A DNA stretch of 64,000 nt, taken from positions 62,001 to 126,000 of the forward strand of contig NZ_JACIDE010000002.1 of NCBI RefSeq assembly GCF_014196205.1, in the 5' to 3' direction. The DNA comes from Anoxybacteroides voinovskiense (GTDB lineage: Bacteria; Bacillota; Bacilli; Bacillales; Anoxybacillaceae). A model generated the notes under the pieces. It searched no databases and had not been told where the DNA came from. It was given only the letters and a program-made list of their open reading frames with translations. The stretch's first letter is position 1, and each line of letters opens with the position of its first letter. This document shows positions 54,511 through 63,198 of the stretch, one piece after another. Position numbers and translations under genes: made by a program.

Positions 54511-55317
54511 ATGAGGAAAGTCGCTAAAATTGTATTAAGTAAAAGCCCTTTCTCCAAAACGGAGCCACAAACACTGATTGAAAAGTATGGAAAATATATT
54601 AAATTCGACCCTGATATTAATCAAATTCGAATGTATACGGATATTCCCGAATACCATGAGTTTTTACTAGAGGTTCGTGCGAATTTATTAAGAATATCCC
54701 AAGGATTTGAGCTGGAATATTCAAAAGAAGATTATGACCGAGCTAGCTATTTTATACTAGGCTCTCTTCGATTAGTAGACAGTGTTTACGAGGATGAACC
54801 AGAAGCGCTCTATGTCAGACGTTGTACCCGTTGTAATGTTTACATCGATCAAAAACAAGACTTGATCATTAAGAAAAAAACGTTTCGTCCTAAAATGGTT
54901 GCAATGACTTGGGAGGAAGAATTGATTGTTTCTCCCGATGTTAAATCCCTTATAGAGGAAAATGGCTGGGAACATGTTGAATTTAGGCCTGTGTTTAACA
55001 AGGTGAAAAAGACTAGTCCCATTGCGTATCAACTAATAGTGACGCACATCCTTCCTCCTATTCATGCTAAAACAGAACTAAATCGAGTGGCTCCTTGTCC
55101 ATCTTGCCATTTTAAAAGCTTCCGCTTAACTCCGGAACATGCGATGTACTATGCGCAAGAGGAGATCGACCAATTTGCTGATTTTAATCGGACGTTCGAA
55201 TATTTTGGTTCTGGATTTTTCCCAAGGCCTTACGTAATCGTTTCAAAAAAAGTACGCGATTGTTTTTTGAAACATCAAATTAGGGACGCCACGTTTGAAC
55301 CGATCTTTTTCTGTTAA
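54511..55317 (+). CDS. Putative immunity protein for the upstream Rhs tip, two CxxC motifs
   Basis: 268 residues, starting 4 bases after the toxin stop with GGAGGTAGG upstream. No signal peptide or membrane segment. It holds CTRCN (about 109) and CPSCH (about 196), which could form one split zinc site, and it is rich in aromatic residues and Glu. The layout resembles the 'double-CXXCG' proteins next to myxobacterial toxins, but the glycines are absent. The immunity role is inferred only from position, size and low GC. It is followed by a strong terminator, so toxin tip and this gene form one module. Confidence 0.65.
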   Translation: MRKVAKIVLSKSPFSKTEPQTLIEKYGKYIKFDPDINQIRMYTDIPEYHEFLLEVRANLLRISQGFELEYSKEDYDRASYFILGSLRLVDSVYEDEPEALYVRRCTRCNVYIDQKQDLIIKKKTFRPKMVAMTWEEELIVSPDVKSLIEENGWEHVEFRPVFNKVKKTSPIAYQLIVTHILPPIHAKTELNRVAPCPSCHFKSFRLTPEHAMYYAQEEIDQFADFNRTFEYFGSGFFPRPYVIVSKKVRDCFLKHQIRDATFEPIFFC

Positions 55318-55351
55318 TCTTCATCTGGCTTGAGGAGTTGTGATGCTTTGA

Positions 55352-55414
55352 AGTCCCCTTTGATTCGGAACTCCAAATATTACACTGAGTGAGCCGAATC
55401 AAAGGGGCTTTTTT
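55352..55414 (+). terminator. Strong terminator closing the first toxin-immunity module
   Basis: A 16-17-bp stem (55352-55368 with 55394-55409, one G-T pair) and six T residues. The following 55415-55514 hold no gene. Confidence 0.88.
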
Positions 55415-55514
55415 ATACAGGAAATGGGGAAATATTCGGTGATTAGTGAATACGGATCTGCATCAACAAAAATGTCCTTATATTAAGACGCCTCGTAAAG
55501 AGTGTTAGGCACGT

Positions 55515-56309
55515 GTCACGAATGCGAATGGCGATACGTTCTAATACGTCACGAACTACCGTGGTGATGTCGTCCGCATTGTCGATGAGAACGGTGCGGC
55601 GGTTGCGAATTACAGCTACGACCCGTGGGGCAAAGTCCTGTCTGCTTCTGAAGATGCGGCTGACTCTGGACAACCACTGGGATATGCCGGGTATTATTAT
55701 GATAAAGAAACGAAATTGTATTACCTTCAAGCGCGGTATTACGATCCGGAGACAGCGAGGTTTATTTCAAGGGATCCAGATCCGGGGGACCAAGACGATC
55801 CGATCACTCAAAATGCGTATACGTATGCGAATGATAATCCAGTAATGATGATGGATCCTAATGGATATTTTGCTGTTGCCATTCCTGTAATTTATGCTGC
55901 CGCATTAGCGGTTCTAGGTGTTGGATTAGTTTATTATGCGGTTCAGACACTTGATGCTGTATCGAAACTAATTGAACAAAGTTTTGCTAGAGTAAAGAAA
56001 AGGCCGAAGTATAAATCTAAAACTGAATTACACCATATAGTTGCACAAAAGGCTGGAAAAGCAGAACCAGCTCGACGGATATTGGAGAAAGTTGGAATCG
56101 GCGTAAATGATAAAGAAAACTTAGTTAGGATCAAAACCGGGCTGCATAGAAGGCTGCATACAACAAAATATTACCAAGCAGTTAATACCATTATAGGTTC
56201 TGTTTATAATACAAAATATGGCCGAAAAGTGAACCGAAAGAGAGTTGTCGCTGCTCTTGAAGCAATTAGAACATGGTTAGAAGTGCAGAGTTTCCTCTCA
56301 CCATTCTAA
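55515..56309 (+). pseudogene. Orphan Rhs tip with AHH-type nuclease toxin
   Basis: Rhs core sequence starts abruptly at VTNANGDTF and parallels 53711-54050 of the first copy. A TAA at 55542-55544 replaces a Tyr codon. The frame then stays open through YSYDPWG, YYLQARYYDPETARFISRDP and the border NPVMMMDPNG to a new tip. The tip has a hydrophobic stretch (AIPVIYAAALAVLGVGLVYYA) and the AHH-superfamily pattern LHHIVAQKA..PARRILEKVGI..ND..N, then HRRLHTTKYYQAV. That is a typical HNH/ENDO VII DNase toxin. It lacks its own start and signal, as expected for a displaced cassette that could replace the first tip by recombination through the shared core. Confidence 0.8.
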
Positions 56310-56374
56310 ATTATAAATTTAAAATAACTTTTTAGGACATCGTTAACCACGGATTCTTAAGCATGGATGTGTAA

Positions 56375-56563
56375 ATGGGGATTAACATAGAGAGTGAGTA
56401 TGACTATAAACAGGGGAAAAGTGTCAGTAAAACGAAACCATTGCTCTATGTTAATCTCTATGTCCTTTATTGTTTAGATAAACATTATAACGAATTTGAA
56501 AATTTACATAAACATCCACTTAAATTTCTCATTGAAGGAGTAAACAAAATATGTTTCAAATGA
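56375..56563 (+). CDS. Possible small ORF, unknown
   Basis: 62 codons beginning MGINIESEYDY, low GC. It has no clear ribosome-binding site and overlaps the next start by 13 bases. It may be a remnant of an immunity gene or chance. Nothing recognisable in the sequence. Confidence 0.2.
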   Translation: MGINIESEYDYKQGKSVSKTKPLLYVNLYVLYCLDKHYNEFENLHKHPLKFLIEGVNKICFK

Positions 56564-57501
56564 AATTAATAAAAAAGCTAAAAACCTCCTATAGCATAAG
56601 ACTATCGGGAGACAAACGATTTTTATGTCATAACATGAATAATAAGACAATCGTTTACGATATAACAACTTGGGAAAAGGTTGCCGAACTGAACAAACCG
56701 AATTATCCACAAGATATAAGATTTTCCTTAGACAATAACTATTTGTTAATTAAAAGTACGACAGGTACTATATGTGTTTATCGTACGGCAGATTTTCAAT
56801 TAGTTAGAAAAGTACAATCCAAAAAATCTTTTAAGTTAGTGGAAGGAGATGTGAATTTCACTAAAGACCATCCCTTGATTCTTTCAGCTGTAGAAACCAA
56901 TAATGGGCGACAAATTGGAGCGATTCATATTCATACAGGGGAGTATATGGTTCTTACAAAATTTAAGAATGACGATACACTTATTTACTATCATCAATTT
57001 GTAAGAGATCGGAATGAACATTTGTTTACATTAAGTTATGTAAATGAAATGGATTATAGAGAGAATAGAATTGTTAAATTAAAGGAACCTATTAATAAAC
57101 AGCCCATTGAGTTAAAAAGTCATTCGGAAGTTCCTATCTGGGATTCTGTCGTTTTCGACCCTGTTCACGATGTTTATATTTTAGTAAACGACTATGAAGT
57201 CATATTAATGGATTCTGACTGTAAATCAGTTTTAAAGAAAGTACACATTGTTGGTAATCGTTTCACCGAGAGACAAATTGGTTTTTTCCGACACCTTCAT
57301 CAATCCCAAGATGGAAGGTTTATTGTACTGACTTATAGTGAAAGTGTTGTGATTCTAAGATATGAAGATTTAAAAACGATATGGATTGAGAGTGTCCCAT
57401 ATGCGAGTTTTGCTGAATTTAGCAACGATGATCAATATTTGCTAGTTGGTACTTGGGAGTGCGGATACGTCTTTGAGAATAATTTGCCACAACGTTTTTA
57501 A
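56551..57501 (+). CDS. Beta-propeller-like protein, putative immunity protein of the AHH tip
   Basis: 316 residues, low GC. GAAGGAG lies 10 nt before the ATG. Recurrent patterns such as IRLSGDKRFLCHNMNN, IRFSLDNNYLLIKSTTGTICVY, SQDGRFIVLTYSESVVIL and FSNDDQYLLVGTWECG look like WD40/YVTN-type blades. No signal peptide, so it would be cytoplasmic, which suits an immunity protein for a DNase. It is the only full-length gene following the AHH tip. The role is inferred from position alone; a stand-alone propeller protein is the alternative. Confidence 0.6.
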   Translation: MFQMKLIKKLKTSYSIRLSGDKRFLCHNMNNKTIVYDITTWEKVAELNKPNYPQDIRFSLDNNYLLIKSTTGTICVYRTADFQLVRKVQSKKSFKLVEGDVNFTKDHPLILSAVETNNGRQIGAIHIHTGEYMVLTKFKNDDTLIYYHQFVRDRNEHLFTLSYVNEMDYRENRIVKLKEPINKQPIELKSHSEVPIWDSVVFDPVHDVYILVNDYEVILMDSDCKSVLKKVHIVGNRFTERQIGFFRHLHQSQDGRFIVLTYSESVVILRYEDLKTIWIESVPYASFAEFSNDDQYLLVGTWECGYVFENNLPQRF

Positions 57502-57587
57502 AGTTAATATTTGCAAGTGTTATTTTTATTAGATAAGCACGTGTCGATTGATCACAACATAAGGGAAGATTAACTGGTTAGCGTGTC

Positions 57588-57980
57588 ATCGGCGACGCGT
57601 TGGATTTGACGTACGGATACGATGCGGATGGCAATATCGTGACGTACTTTGACGGCGTGAACACGCATACGTTTACGTACGATTTTGCCAACCGTTTGAA
57701 GTCATGGGCGTACCAAGGCAACACGGTTCAATACGACTACGACGCGGCGGGGAACTTGAAAAATCCGCATGGCAAGACGCTTACGTTTAACGCCGCGAAC
57801 GAAGTCGAAGGATTTACGTATGATGAAGCCGGCAACCTTCTACAAGACGACCGTTATCAATACACATGGGACGGAGAAGGACGGATGCTTTTAAACGACC
57901 ACACCATTTTTGTCATTTTTTCATCGATTCATCGAGAAGGAAGTTACGTGCATCCGCCTTTTATACGATTAGGACGATGA
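57588..57980 (+). pseudogene. Rhs core fragment, both ends missing
   Basis: YD-repeat sequence from about LDLTYGYDADGNIV to WDGEGR (57600-57886) is nearly the same as the stretch around 53271-53510 of the first copy. After WDGEGRML the similarity stops and the frame runs into unrelated sequence (NDHTIFVIF) to a stop at 57980. There is no start site, core end or tip. It marks a second duplication and truncation within the island. The 57502-57587 gap holds nothing recognisable. Confidence 0.8.
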
Positions 57981-58010
57981 AGAAAATAAGAAGGATTAAG
58001 TCCCTAACCC

Positions 58011-58039
58011 TTGACACTTTGCGGAAAAGACGGTACACT
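58011..58039 (+). promoter_or_regulatory. SigA promoter of ylxM-ffh
   Basis: Consensus TTGACA (58011-58016), 17-nt spacer, TACACT (58034-58039). It marks the right border of the accessory island. Confidence 0.85.
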
Positions 58040-58085
58040 AAATGTTTGTAAAGGTATTTTACTTAACAAGCGGGGAGGGAGTTCG

Positions 58086-58412
58086 ATGCTTGAGAAAACA
58101 ACGCGAATGAACTATTTGTACGATTTTTATCAGTCGTTGTTAACCCCGAAGCAACGAAGCTATATGTCGCTTTATTACTTAGACGATTACTCCCTCGGCG
58201 AAATTGCAGAAGAGTACGAAGTCAGCCGGCAAGCCGTTTACGATAACATTAAACGAACGGAAGCGATGCTCGAGGAATACGAAGAAAAACTCGCATTGTT
58301 CCAAAAGTTTCAAGCGCGGCAACAGCTAATCAAGCGGCTGAAGGAAATAGCGAAACAATATGCCGACGACAAACTATGGGAAACGATTGAAGCATTGGAG
58401 AAACTAGAGTAG
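58086..58412 (+). CDS. ylxM: YlxM family DNA-binding/SRP-associated protein
   Basis: 108 residues, helix-turn-helix protein of the sigma-70 region 4-like UPF0122 family: [27 protein letters not shown] is the HTH (about 34-60), followed by a coiled tail. YlxM homologues act with SRP in Firmicutes. AGCGGGGAGGGAGTTCG precedes the ATG at 58086; the upstream frame overlaps the promoter and is not used. 13 bases separate it from ffh. Confidence 0.94.
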   Translation: MLEKTTRMNYLYDFYQSLLTPKQRSYMSLYYLDDYSLGEIAEEYEVSRQAVYDNIKRTEAMLEEYEEKLALFQKFQARQQLIKRLKEIAKQYADDKLWETIEALEKLE

Positions 58413-58425
58413 GAGGCGGTAACGT

Positions 58426-59766
58426 ATGGCATTTGAAGGATTAGCCGACCGTCTGCAAAGCGTGATGAACAAAATCCGCGGCAAAGGAAAAGTGACGGAA
58501 GCCGATGTGAAAGAAATGATGCGCGAAGTCCGGCTTGCGCTTTTAGAAGCGGACGTAAACTTTAAAGTCGTTAAAGACTTTATTAAACGCGTCAGCGAGC
58601 GCGCGGTTGGCCAAGAAGTGCTAAAAAGCTTAACGCCAGGCCAACAAGTCATTAAAGTCGTCAAAGAAGAACTAACGGCGCTTATGGGCGGAGAACAAAG
58701 TAAAATCGCCGTCGCCACTCGCCCGCCAACCGTCATTATGATGGTCGGCTTGCAAGGGGCCGGAAAAACGACGACGACCGGAAAATTAGCGAACTTATTG
58801 CGCAAAAAATATAACCGGAAGCCGCTGTTAGTCGCTGCCGACATTTACCGTCCGGCTGCCATTAAGCAGCTTGAAACGCTCGGCAAACAGCTAAACATCC
58901 CGGTATTTTCCCTCGGCGATCAAGTCAGCCCAGTCGAAATCGCCAAACAAGCGATTGCGAAAGCGAAAGAAGACCATCACGACTATGTTATCATTGACAC
59001 CGCTGGGCGGCTTCATATTGATGAAGCGTTAATGGATGAATTGAAACAAATCAAAGAGCTGACGAAACCGGATGAAATTTTCCTCGTCGTCGACGCGATG
59101 ACTGGACAAGACGCCGTCAATGTGGCGCAAAGCTTTAACGAGCAGCTCGGCTTAACCGGTGTCATTTTAACGAAACTGGACGGCGATACGCGCGGTGGGG
59201 CAGCGCTATCGATTAAAGCGGTCACCAACACCCCAATTAAATTCGTCGGGATGGGCGAAAAAATGGATGCCCTTGAGCCGTTTCATCCGGAGCGGATGGC
59301 TTCCCGTATTTTAGGCATGGGGGATGTGCTTACGCTCATCGAAAAAGCACAAGCGGCGGTCGATGAAGAAAAAGCAAAAGAACTCGAACAAAAAATGCGC
59401 ACGATGTCGTTTACGTTCGATGACTTCCTCGAACAGCTCGGACAAGTGCGCAAAATGGGACCATTGGATGAAATTTTAAAAATGCTTCCTGGCGCGAATA
59501 AAATCAAAGGCTTAAACAACATTCAAATCGATGAAAAACAAATTGCACACGTCGAAGCAATTATTCGCTCGATGACAAAAGAAGAAAAAGCCAACCCAGA
59601 AATTATTAATGCCAGCCGCAAAAAGCGAATCGCTAAAGGAAGCGGCACGTCGGTTCAAGAAGTGAACCGGTTATTAAAGCAATTTGAAGAAATGAAAAAA
59701 ATGATGAAAATGATGACAACGATGACAAAAGGAAAGAAAAAAGGGTTTAAATTCCCGTTTATGTAG
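58426..59766 (+). CDS. ffh: Signal recognition particle protein (SRP54)
   Basis: Binds signal peptides and 4.5S/scRNA and docks to FtsY. 446 residues. NG domain with GLQGAGKTTTTGKLA, DTAGRLHID and TKLDGDTRGGAA; the Met-rich M domain (about 300-440) with GPLDEILKMLPG and KGSGTSVQEVNRLLKQF. GTAGGAGGCGGTAACGT precedes the ATG. Confidence 0.97.
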   Translation: MAFEGLADRLQSVMNKIRGKGKVTEADVKEMMREVRLALLEADVNFKVVKDFIKRVSERAVGQEVLKSLTPGQQVIKVVKEELTALMGGEQSKIAVATRPPTVIMMVGLQGAGKTTTTGKLANLLRKKYNRKPLLVAADIYRPAAIKQLETLGKQLNIPVFSLGDQVSPVEIAKQAIAKAKEDHHDYVIIDTAGRLHIDEALMDELKQIKELTKPDEIFLVVDAMTGQDAVNVAQSFNEQLGLTGVILTKLDGDTRGGAALSIKAVTNTPIKFVGMGEKMDALEPFHPERMASRILGMGDVLTLIEKAQAAVDEEKAKELEQKMRTMSFTFDDFLEQLGQVRKMGPLDEILKMLPGANKIKGLNNIQIDEKQIAHVEAIIRSMTKEEKANPEIINASRKKRIAKGSGTSVQEVNRLLKQFEEMKKMMKMMTTMTKGKKKGFKFPFM

Positions 59767-59791
59767 GGAATAATGTGTTAAGAAAAAACAC

Positions 59792-59820
59792 TTTACAAAC
59801 TACACGATTATTGCTAATAT
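59792..59820 (+). promoter_or_regulatory. Probable promoter of rpsP
   Basis: TTTACA (59792-59797), 17-nt spacer, TAATAT (59815-59820). Confidence 0.55.
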
Positions 59821-59859
59821 ACTATCTTGTGTGAACTATTTACGGAGGTGCTAGAAAAA

Positions 59860-60132
59860 ATGGCAGTAAAAATTCGTTTAAAACGCATGGGTGCGAAAAA
59901 ATCACCTTTCTATCGTATTGTTGTAGCGGACTCTCGTTCTCCACGTGATGGCCGCTTTATCGAAACAATCGGTACGTACAACCCAGTGGCAGAGCCAGCA
60001 GAAGTGAAAATCAACGAAGACCTAGCATTAAAATGGCTACAAAACGGGGCAAAACCGTCGGACACGGTTCGCAACTTGCTTTCGAAACAAGGAATTTTAG
60101 AAAAATTCCACAACTTAAAATACGGCAAATAA
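59860..60132 (+). CDS. rpsP: 30S ribosomal protein S16
   Basis: 90 residues beginning [26 protein letters not shown]-type sequence, with IGTYNPV typical of S16. TACGGAGGTGC precedes ATG 59860. Heads the khpA-ylqD-rimM-trmD cluster. Confidence 0.97.
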   Translation: MAVKIRLKRMGAKKSPFYRIVVADSRSPRDGRFIETIGTYNPVAEPAEVKINEDLALKWLQNGAKPSDTVRNLLSKQGILEKFHNLKYGK

Positions 60133-60142
60133 TGTGATGTAA

Positions 60143-60379
60143 ATGAAGCCGCTAATTGAAACGATTGTACGGGCGCTTGTCGATTATCCAGACGAGGTTG
60201 TTGTTACGGAAACTGCGGACGAACAGACGATTACCTATACGTTATCCGTTCATGAAGAAGACATCGGAAAGGTAATCGGAAAGCAAGGACGCACGATTCA
60301 CGCGATTCGAACGGTTGTATATGCAGCGGCATCCGATCTACCGAAGCGCGTCATCGTGCAAATTAACGACAAAGGGTGA
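60143..60379 (+). CDS. khpA: KH-domain RNA-binding protein KhpA (YlqC)
   Basis: 78 residues, a single KH domain with the GxxG loop in VIGKQGRTIHAIR (about 43-55). In streptococci KhpA pairs with KhpB/Jag to bind RNA and affect cell division. The ribosome-binding site is weak. The stop codon lies in the stem of a following hairpin. Confidence 0.93.
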   Translation: MKPLIETIVRALVDYPDEVVVTETADEQTITYTLSVHEEDIGKVIGKQGRTIHAIRTVVYAAASDLPKRVIVQINDKG

Positions 60380-60399
60380 GGGAAATCCTCCCCTTTTTT
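60371..60399 (+). terminator. Attenuating terminator between khpA and ylqD
   Basis: GGGTGAGG pairs with CCTCCCC (one T-C mismatch), followed by T6 (60394-60399). The next gene continues the operon, so partial read-through is expected. Confidence 0.6.
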
Positions 60400-60422
60400 A
60401 TTACCGTTTGAGGGGTGTCGCT

Positions 60423-60809
60423 ATGAAAATTATCCAAACCGTTGAAGTGAAGCAAATTTTAACTGAAAAAAGCCGCGCAGAACTGCACGAAAAATTTTCT
60501 GCCCGCAAGCGAAAACTGCAACAAGAATGCGACCAACTTCGTTTTGAACAAAAGCGCCTCGAAAAATCCGCCAAATATTCGCCGACGATTTTAAAACAAT
60601 ATTTCACGAAAGAAATTGACGATCGGCTTGAAAAAATCAAATTATTGGAGTTTCAGCTCGAACAATTACACATCCTACCGTTAGGAAGCGAACTAAAAGA
60701 ACGGGAAGTACAAGCGCTAGTGGACGTCCAAATCGGTGACCGTTGGGACGATATAATGAACACGCGCGCCATCATCATTGAAGACGGCATTGTGAAAGAA
60801 ATTCGCTGA
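60423..60809 (+). CDS. ylqD: YlqD family protein, unknown function
   Basis: 128 residues. A charged helical region (about 12-85), probably coiled coil, is followed by a small beta part with [12 protein letters not shown] and [12 protein letters not shown]. Conserved in the Bacillaceae at this place before rimM; the function is not known. GAGGGGTGTCGCT precedes ATG 60423, and the upstream frame overlaps khpA without a site. Confidence 0.88.
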   Translation: MKIIQTVEVKQILTEKSRAELHEKFSARKRKLQQECDQLRFEQKRLEKSAKYSPTILKQYFTKEIDDRLEKIKLLEFQLEQLHILPLGSELKEREVQALVDVQIGDRWDDIMNTRAIIIEDGIVKEIR

Positions 60810-60825
60810 AAAAGAGGTGAGAACG

Positions 60826-61341
60826 ATGAAATGGTTTCATGTCGGCACAATCGTTAATACGCACGGCATTCGCGGCGAAGTGCGCGTCATTTCTAAAACC
60901 GATTTCGCCGACGAGCGCTATAAAATCGGCAATACGCTCTATCTTTTTATGGACAACGCTTCACAACCAATCGAAGTAAAAGTAAAAAGCCACCGCGTCC
61001 ATAAATCGTTTGATTTATTATCGTTTGAAGGATACGACAACATTAACCTCGTCGAAAAATTTAAAGGCGGCATATTAAAAGTGCCAGAAAGCCAGCTTAG
61101 GAAACTTGGCGAAGGGGAATTTTATTTCCATGAAATTATCGGGTGTACCGTCGCCACCGAAGATGGCGAAACGATTGGCGTTGTGAAAGAAATTTTAACC
61201 CCAGGGGCAAACGACGTTTGGGTTGTCGAGCGAAAAAACGGGAAAGACGCCTTAATCCCGTATATCGCAGACGTCGTCATCGACGTCAATGTACGCGATA
61301 AACAAATTACGATTCGCCCAATGGAAGGACTGCTTGACTGA
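60826..61341 (+). CDS. rimM: 16S rRNA processing protein RimM
   Basis: Helps mature the 30S head by binding S19. 171 residues: N-terminal RimM domain ([16 protein letters not shown]) and C-terminal PRC-barrel ([22 protein letters not shown]). AAAGAGGTGAGAACG precedes ATG 60826; the GTG at 60817 lies in that site. The stop shares a base with the trmD start. Confidence 0.95.
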   Translation: MKWFHVGTIVNTHGIRGEVRVISKTDFADERYKIGNTLYLFMDNASQPIEVKVKSHRVHKSFDLLSFEGYDNINLVEKFKGGILKVPESQLRKLGEGEFYFHEIIGCTVATEDGETIGVVKEILTPGANDVWVVERKNGKDALIPYIADVVIDVNVRDKQITIRPMEGLLD

Positions 61342-62072
61342 TGAACATTGACATTTTAACGTTATTCCCGAATATGTTTACCGGCGTACTGAACGAATCG
61401 ATTTTAAAAAAGGCGCAAGAAAAACAAGCGGTTTCGATTAACGTCGTCAATTTCCGTGAATTCGCCGACAACAAACACCAAACGGTGGACGACTATCCGT
61501 ACGGCGGTGGAGCAGGCATGGTGTTAAAGCCACAACCGATTTTTGACGCCGTTGCTCATTTAACAAAAGAAAACGATGCGCGCATCATTTTACTTTGTCC
61601 GCAAGGGGAGCGCTACACGCAAAAAAAGGCGGAGGAGTTGGCGAAAGAGTCGCACCTTATCCTCATTTGCGGACATTACGAAGGGTATGATGAGCGCATT
61701 CGCGAACATTTAGTGACCGATGAAATTTCGATTGGCGACTATGTACTAACTGGCGGAGAATTAGGGGCGATGGTCATCGTCGACAGCGTCGTCCGTCTGT
61801 TGCCAGGCGTACTTGGAAACGAAGCGTCGTCTGTGCACGATTCATTCAGTTCTGGATTATTAGAGCATCCACAATATACGCGCCCAGCCGACTTTCGCGG
61901 GCTTAAAGTTCCCGATGTACTCTTATCAGGCAACCATCGCTTAATCGACGAATGGCGGCAAAAAGAATCGTTGCGGCGGACGTTTTTGCGCCGTCCGGAT
62001 TTGTTAGCGCAATACGAATTAACGGACAAGCAAAAAAAATGGCTCGAAGAATTTCAAAAAAACGAACGGTAA
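61341..62072 (+). CDS. trmD: tRNA (guanine-37-N1)-methyltransferase
   Basis: Makes m1G37 and prevents frameshifting. 243 residues, SPOUT methylase with the trefoil-knot segments [13 protein letters not shown] and [15 protein letters not shown], and [12 protein letters not shown] near the C-terminus. The ATG uses the A of the rimM stop (TGATG). Confidence 0.97.
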   Translation: MNIDILTLFPNMFTGVLNESILKKAQEKQAVSINVVNFREFADNKHQTVDDYPYGGGAGMVLKPQPIFDAVAHLTKENDARIILLCPQGERYTQKKAEELAKESHLILICGHYEGYDERIREHLVTDEISIGDYVLTGGELGAMVIVDSVVRLLPGVLGNEASSVHDSFSSGLLEHPQYTRPADFRGLKVPDVLLSGNHRLIDEWRQKESLRRTFLRRPDLLAQYELTDKQKKWLEEFQKNER

Positions 62073-62101
62073 CTATTGCATACGATACCCCTTTATGCTA
62101 G

Positions 62102-62186
62102 TATAATCTTTGTGACTTAGGCTTAAGTCGTTAAAACGATGTTCCGCTGCTAATCATTAGTATGAGCATCTGTTGGAAGGAGTGGA
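62102..62186 (+). promoter_or_regulatory. rplS promoter -10 box and candidate L19 leader
   Basis: TATAAT at 62102-62107 is followed by a structured leader: GACTTAGGCTTAAGTC forms a hairpin (62114-62129), and GATG...CATC (about 62139-62171) another, ending just before the ribosome-binding site. A ribosomal protein L19 leader family is known in Firmicutes and this region is a candidate; I could not check the consensus. Confidence 0.45.
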
Positions 62187-62190
62187 AACG

Positions 62191-62535
62191 ATGCATCATT
62201 TAATTCAGGAAATCACAAAAGAGCAATTGCGAACAGATTTACCTGACTTCCGCCCTGGTGACACAGTGCGCGTTCACGTCAAAGTTGTCGAAGGAAACCG
62301 TGAACGGATTCAGGTATTCGAAGGCGTTGTAATTAAACGCCGCGGTGCAGGTGTAAGCGAAACGTTTACCGTTCGTAAAGTGTCTTACGGTGTAGGTGTA
62401 GAGCGTACATTCCCTGTGCACACACCAAAAATCGCAAAATTAGAAGTTGTTCGCCGCGGTAAAGTCCGTCGTGCAAAACTTTACTACTTGCGTCAACTTC
62501 GTGGGAAAGCTGCCCGCATCAAAGAAATTCGCTAA
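62191..62535 (+). CDS. rplS: 50S ribosomal protein L19
   Basis: 114 residues. [22 protein letters not shown] and [15 protein letters not shown] are typical L19 segments, ending [20 protein letters not shown] precedes ATG 62191. It has its own promoter region and a strong terminator. Confidence 0.97.
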   Translation: MHHLIQEITKEQLRTDLPDFRPGDTVRVHVKVVEGNRERIQVFEGVVIKRRGAGVSETFTVRKVSYGVGVERTFPVHTPKIAKLEVVRRGKVRRAKLYYLRQLRGKAARIKEIR

Positions 62536-62543
62536 AGAAAGAC

Positions 62544-62572
62544 AAGGAGCTTGGAGTTCAAGCTCCTTTTTT
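62544..62572 (+). terminator. Terminator of rplS
   Basis: 10-bp stem AAGGAGCTTG (62544-62553) with CAAGCTCCTT (62559-62568) and T6. Confidence 0.92.
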
Positions 62573-62633
62573 CTAATACGAGGAAACGACGAAATGGACG
62601 TTTCTCCATTTTGAACATGTAGGTGGGAGAAGG

Positions 62634-63185
62634 ATGGAAAAGAAAAAAAACGAAACGTGGGAATGGCTGAAAGCGATCGTCATCGCTGTACTTCTTGCTG
62701 GAGGAATCCGCTATTTTATTTTTGCGCCGATTATTGTTGACGGGCTATCGATGATGCCAACCCTTCATGATCACGACCGAATGATTGTCAACAAGCTTGC
62801 GTACAAAATTGGTGAACCACACCGGTTTGATATTATCGTGTTTCATGCGGAAGAAGGGAAAGATTATATTAAACGGGTCATCGGCTTGCCAGGCGATCAT
62901 ATCGAATATAAAGACGATACGTTATATGTCAATGGAAAAGCGTATAAAGAACCGTATTTAGATGAATATAAAAAACAGCTAGTAGACGGACCGCTCACCG
63001 AGTCGTTTACACTTGAAGAAATTACGGGCAGAAAAACCGTTCCGAAAGGCTATTTGTTTGTAATGGGCGATAACCGGCGCTTTAGCAAAGACAGCCGGCA
63101 TATTGGCTTTATCCCAATGGAAAAAGTCGTAGGGAGAGCGAGCATTGTATACTGGCCGCTTTCGGATGCCCGCATGATGAAATAA
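62634..63185 (+). CDS. lepB: Type I signal peptidase
   Basis: Cuts signal peptides of secreted proteins at the outer membrane face. 183 residues with one N-terminal membrane segment (about 12-30), the Gram-positive SipS type. Catalytic Ser S39 in GLSMMPT and Lys K80 in YIKRVIGLPGD; GDNR and SKDSRHIGFI form the remaining boxes. GTGGGAGAAGG precedes the ATG. It lies between rplS and rbgA, unlike in B. subtilis where those two are neighbours. Confidence 0.95.
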   Translation: MEKKKNETWEWLKAIVIAVLLAGGIRYFIFAPIIVDGLSMMPTLHDHDRMIVNKLAYKIGEPHRFDIIVFHAEEGKDYIKRVIGLPGDHIEYKDDTLYVNGKAYKEPYLDEYKKQLVDGPLTESFTLEEITGRKTVPKGYLFVMGDNRRFSKDSRHIGFIPMEKVVGRASIVYWPLSDARMMK

Positions 63186-63198
63186 GTAGGTGAATGCA

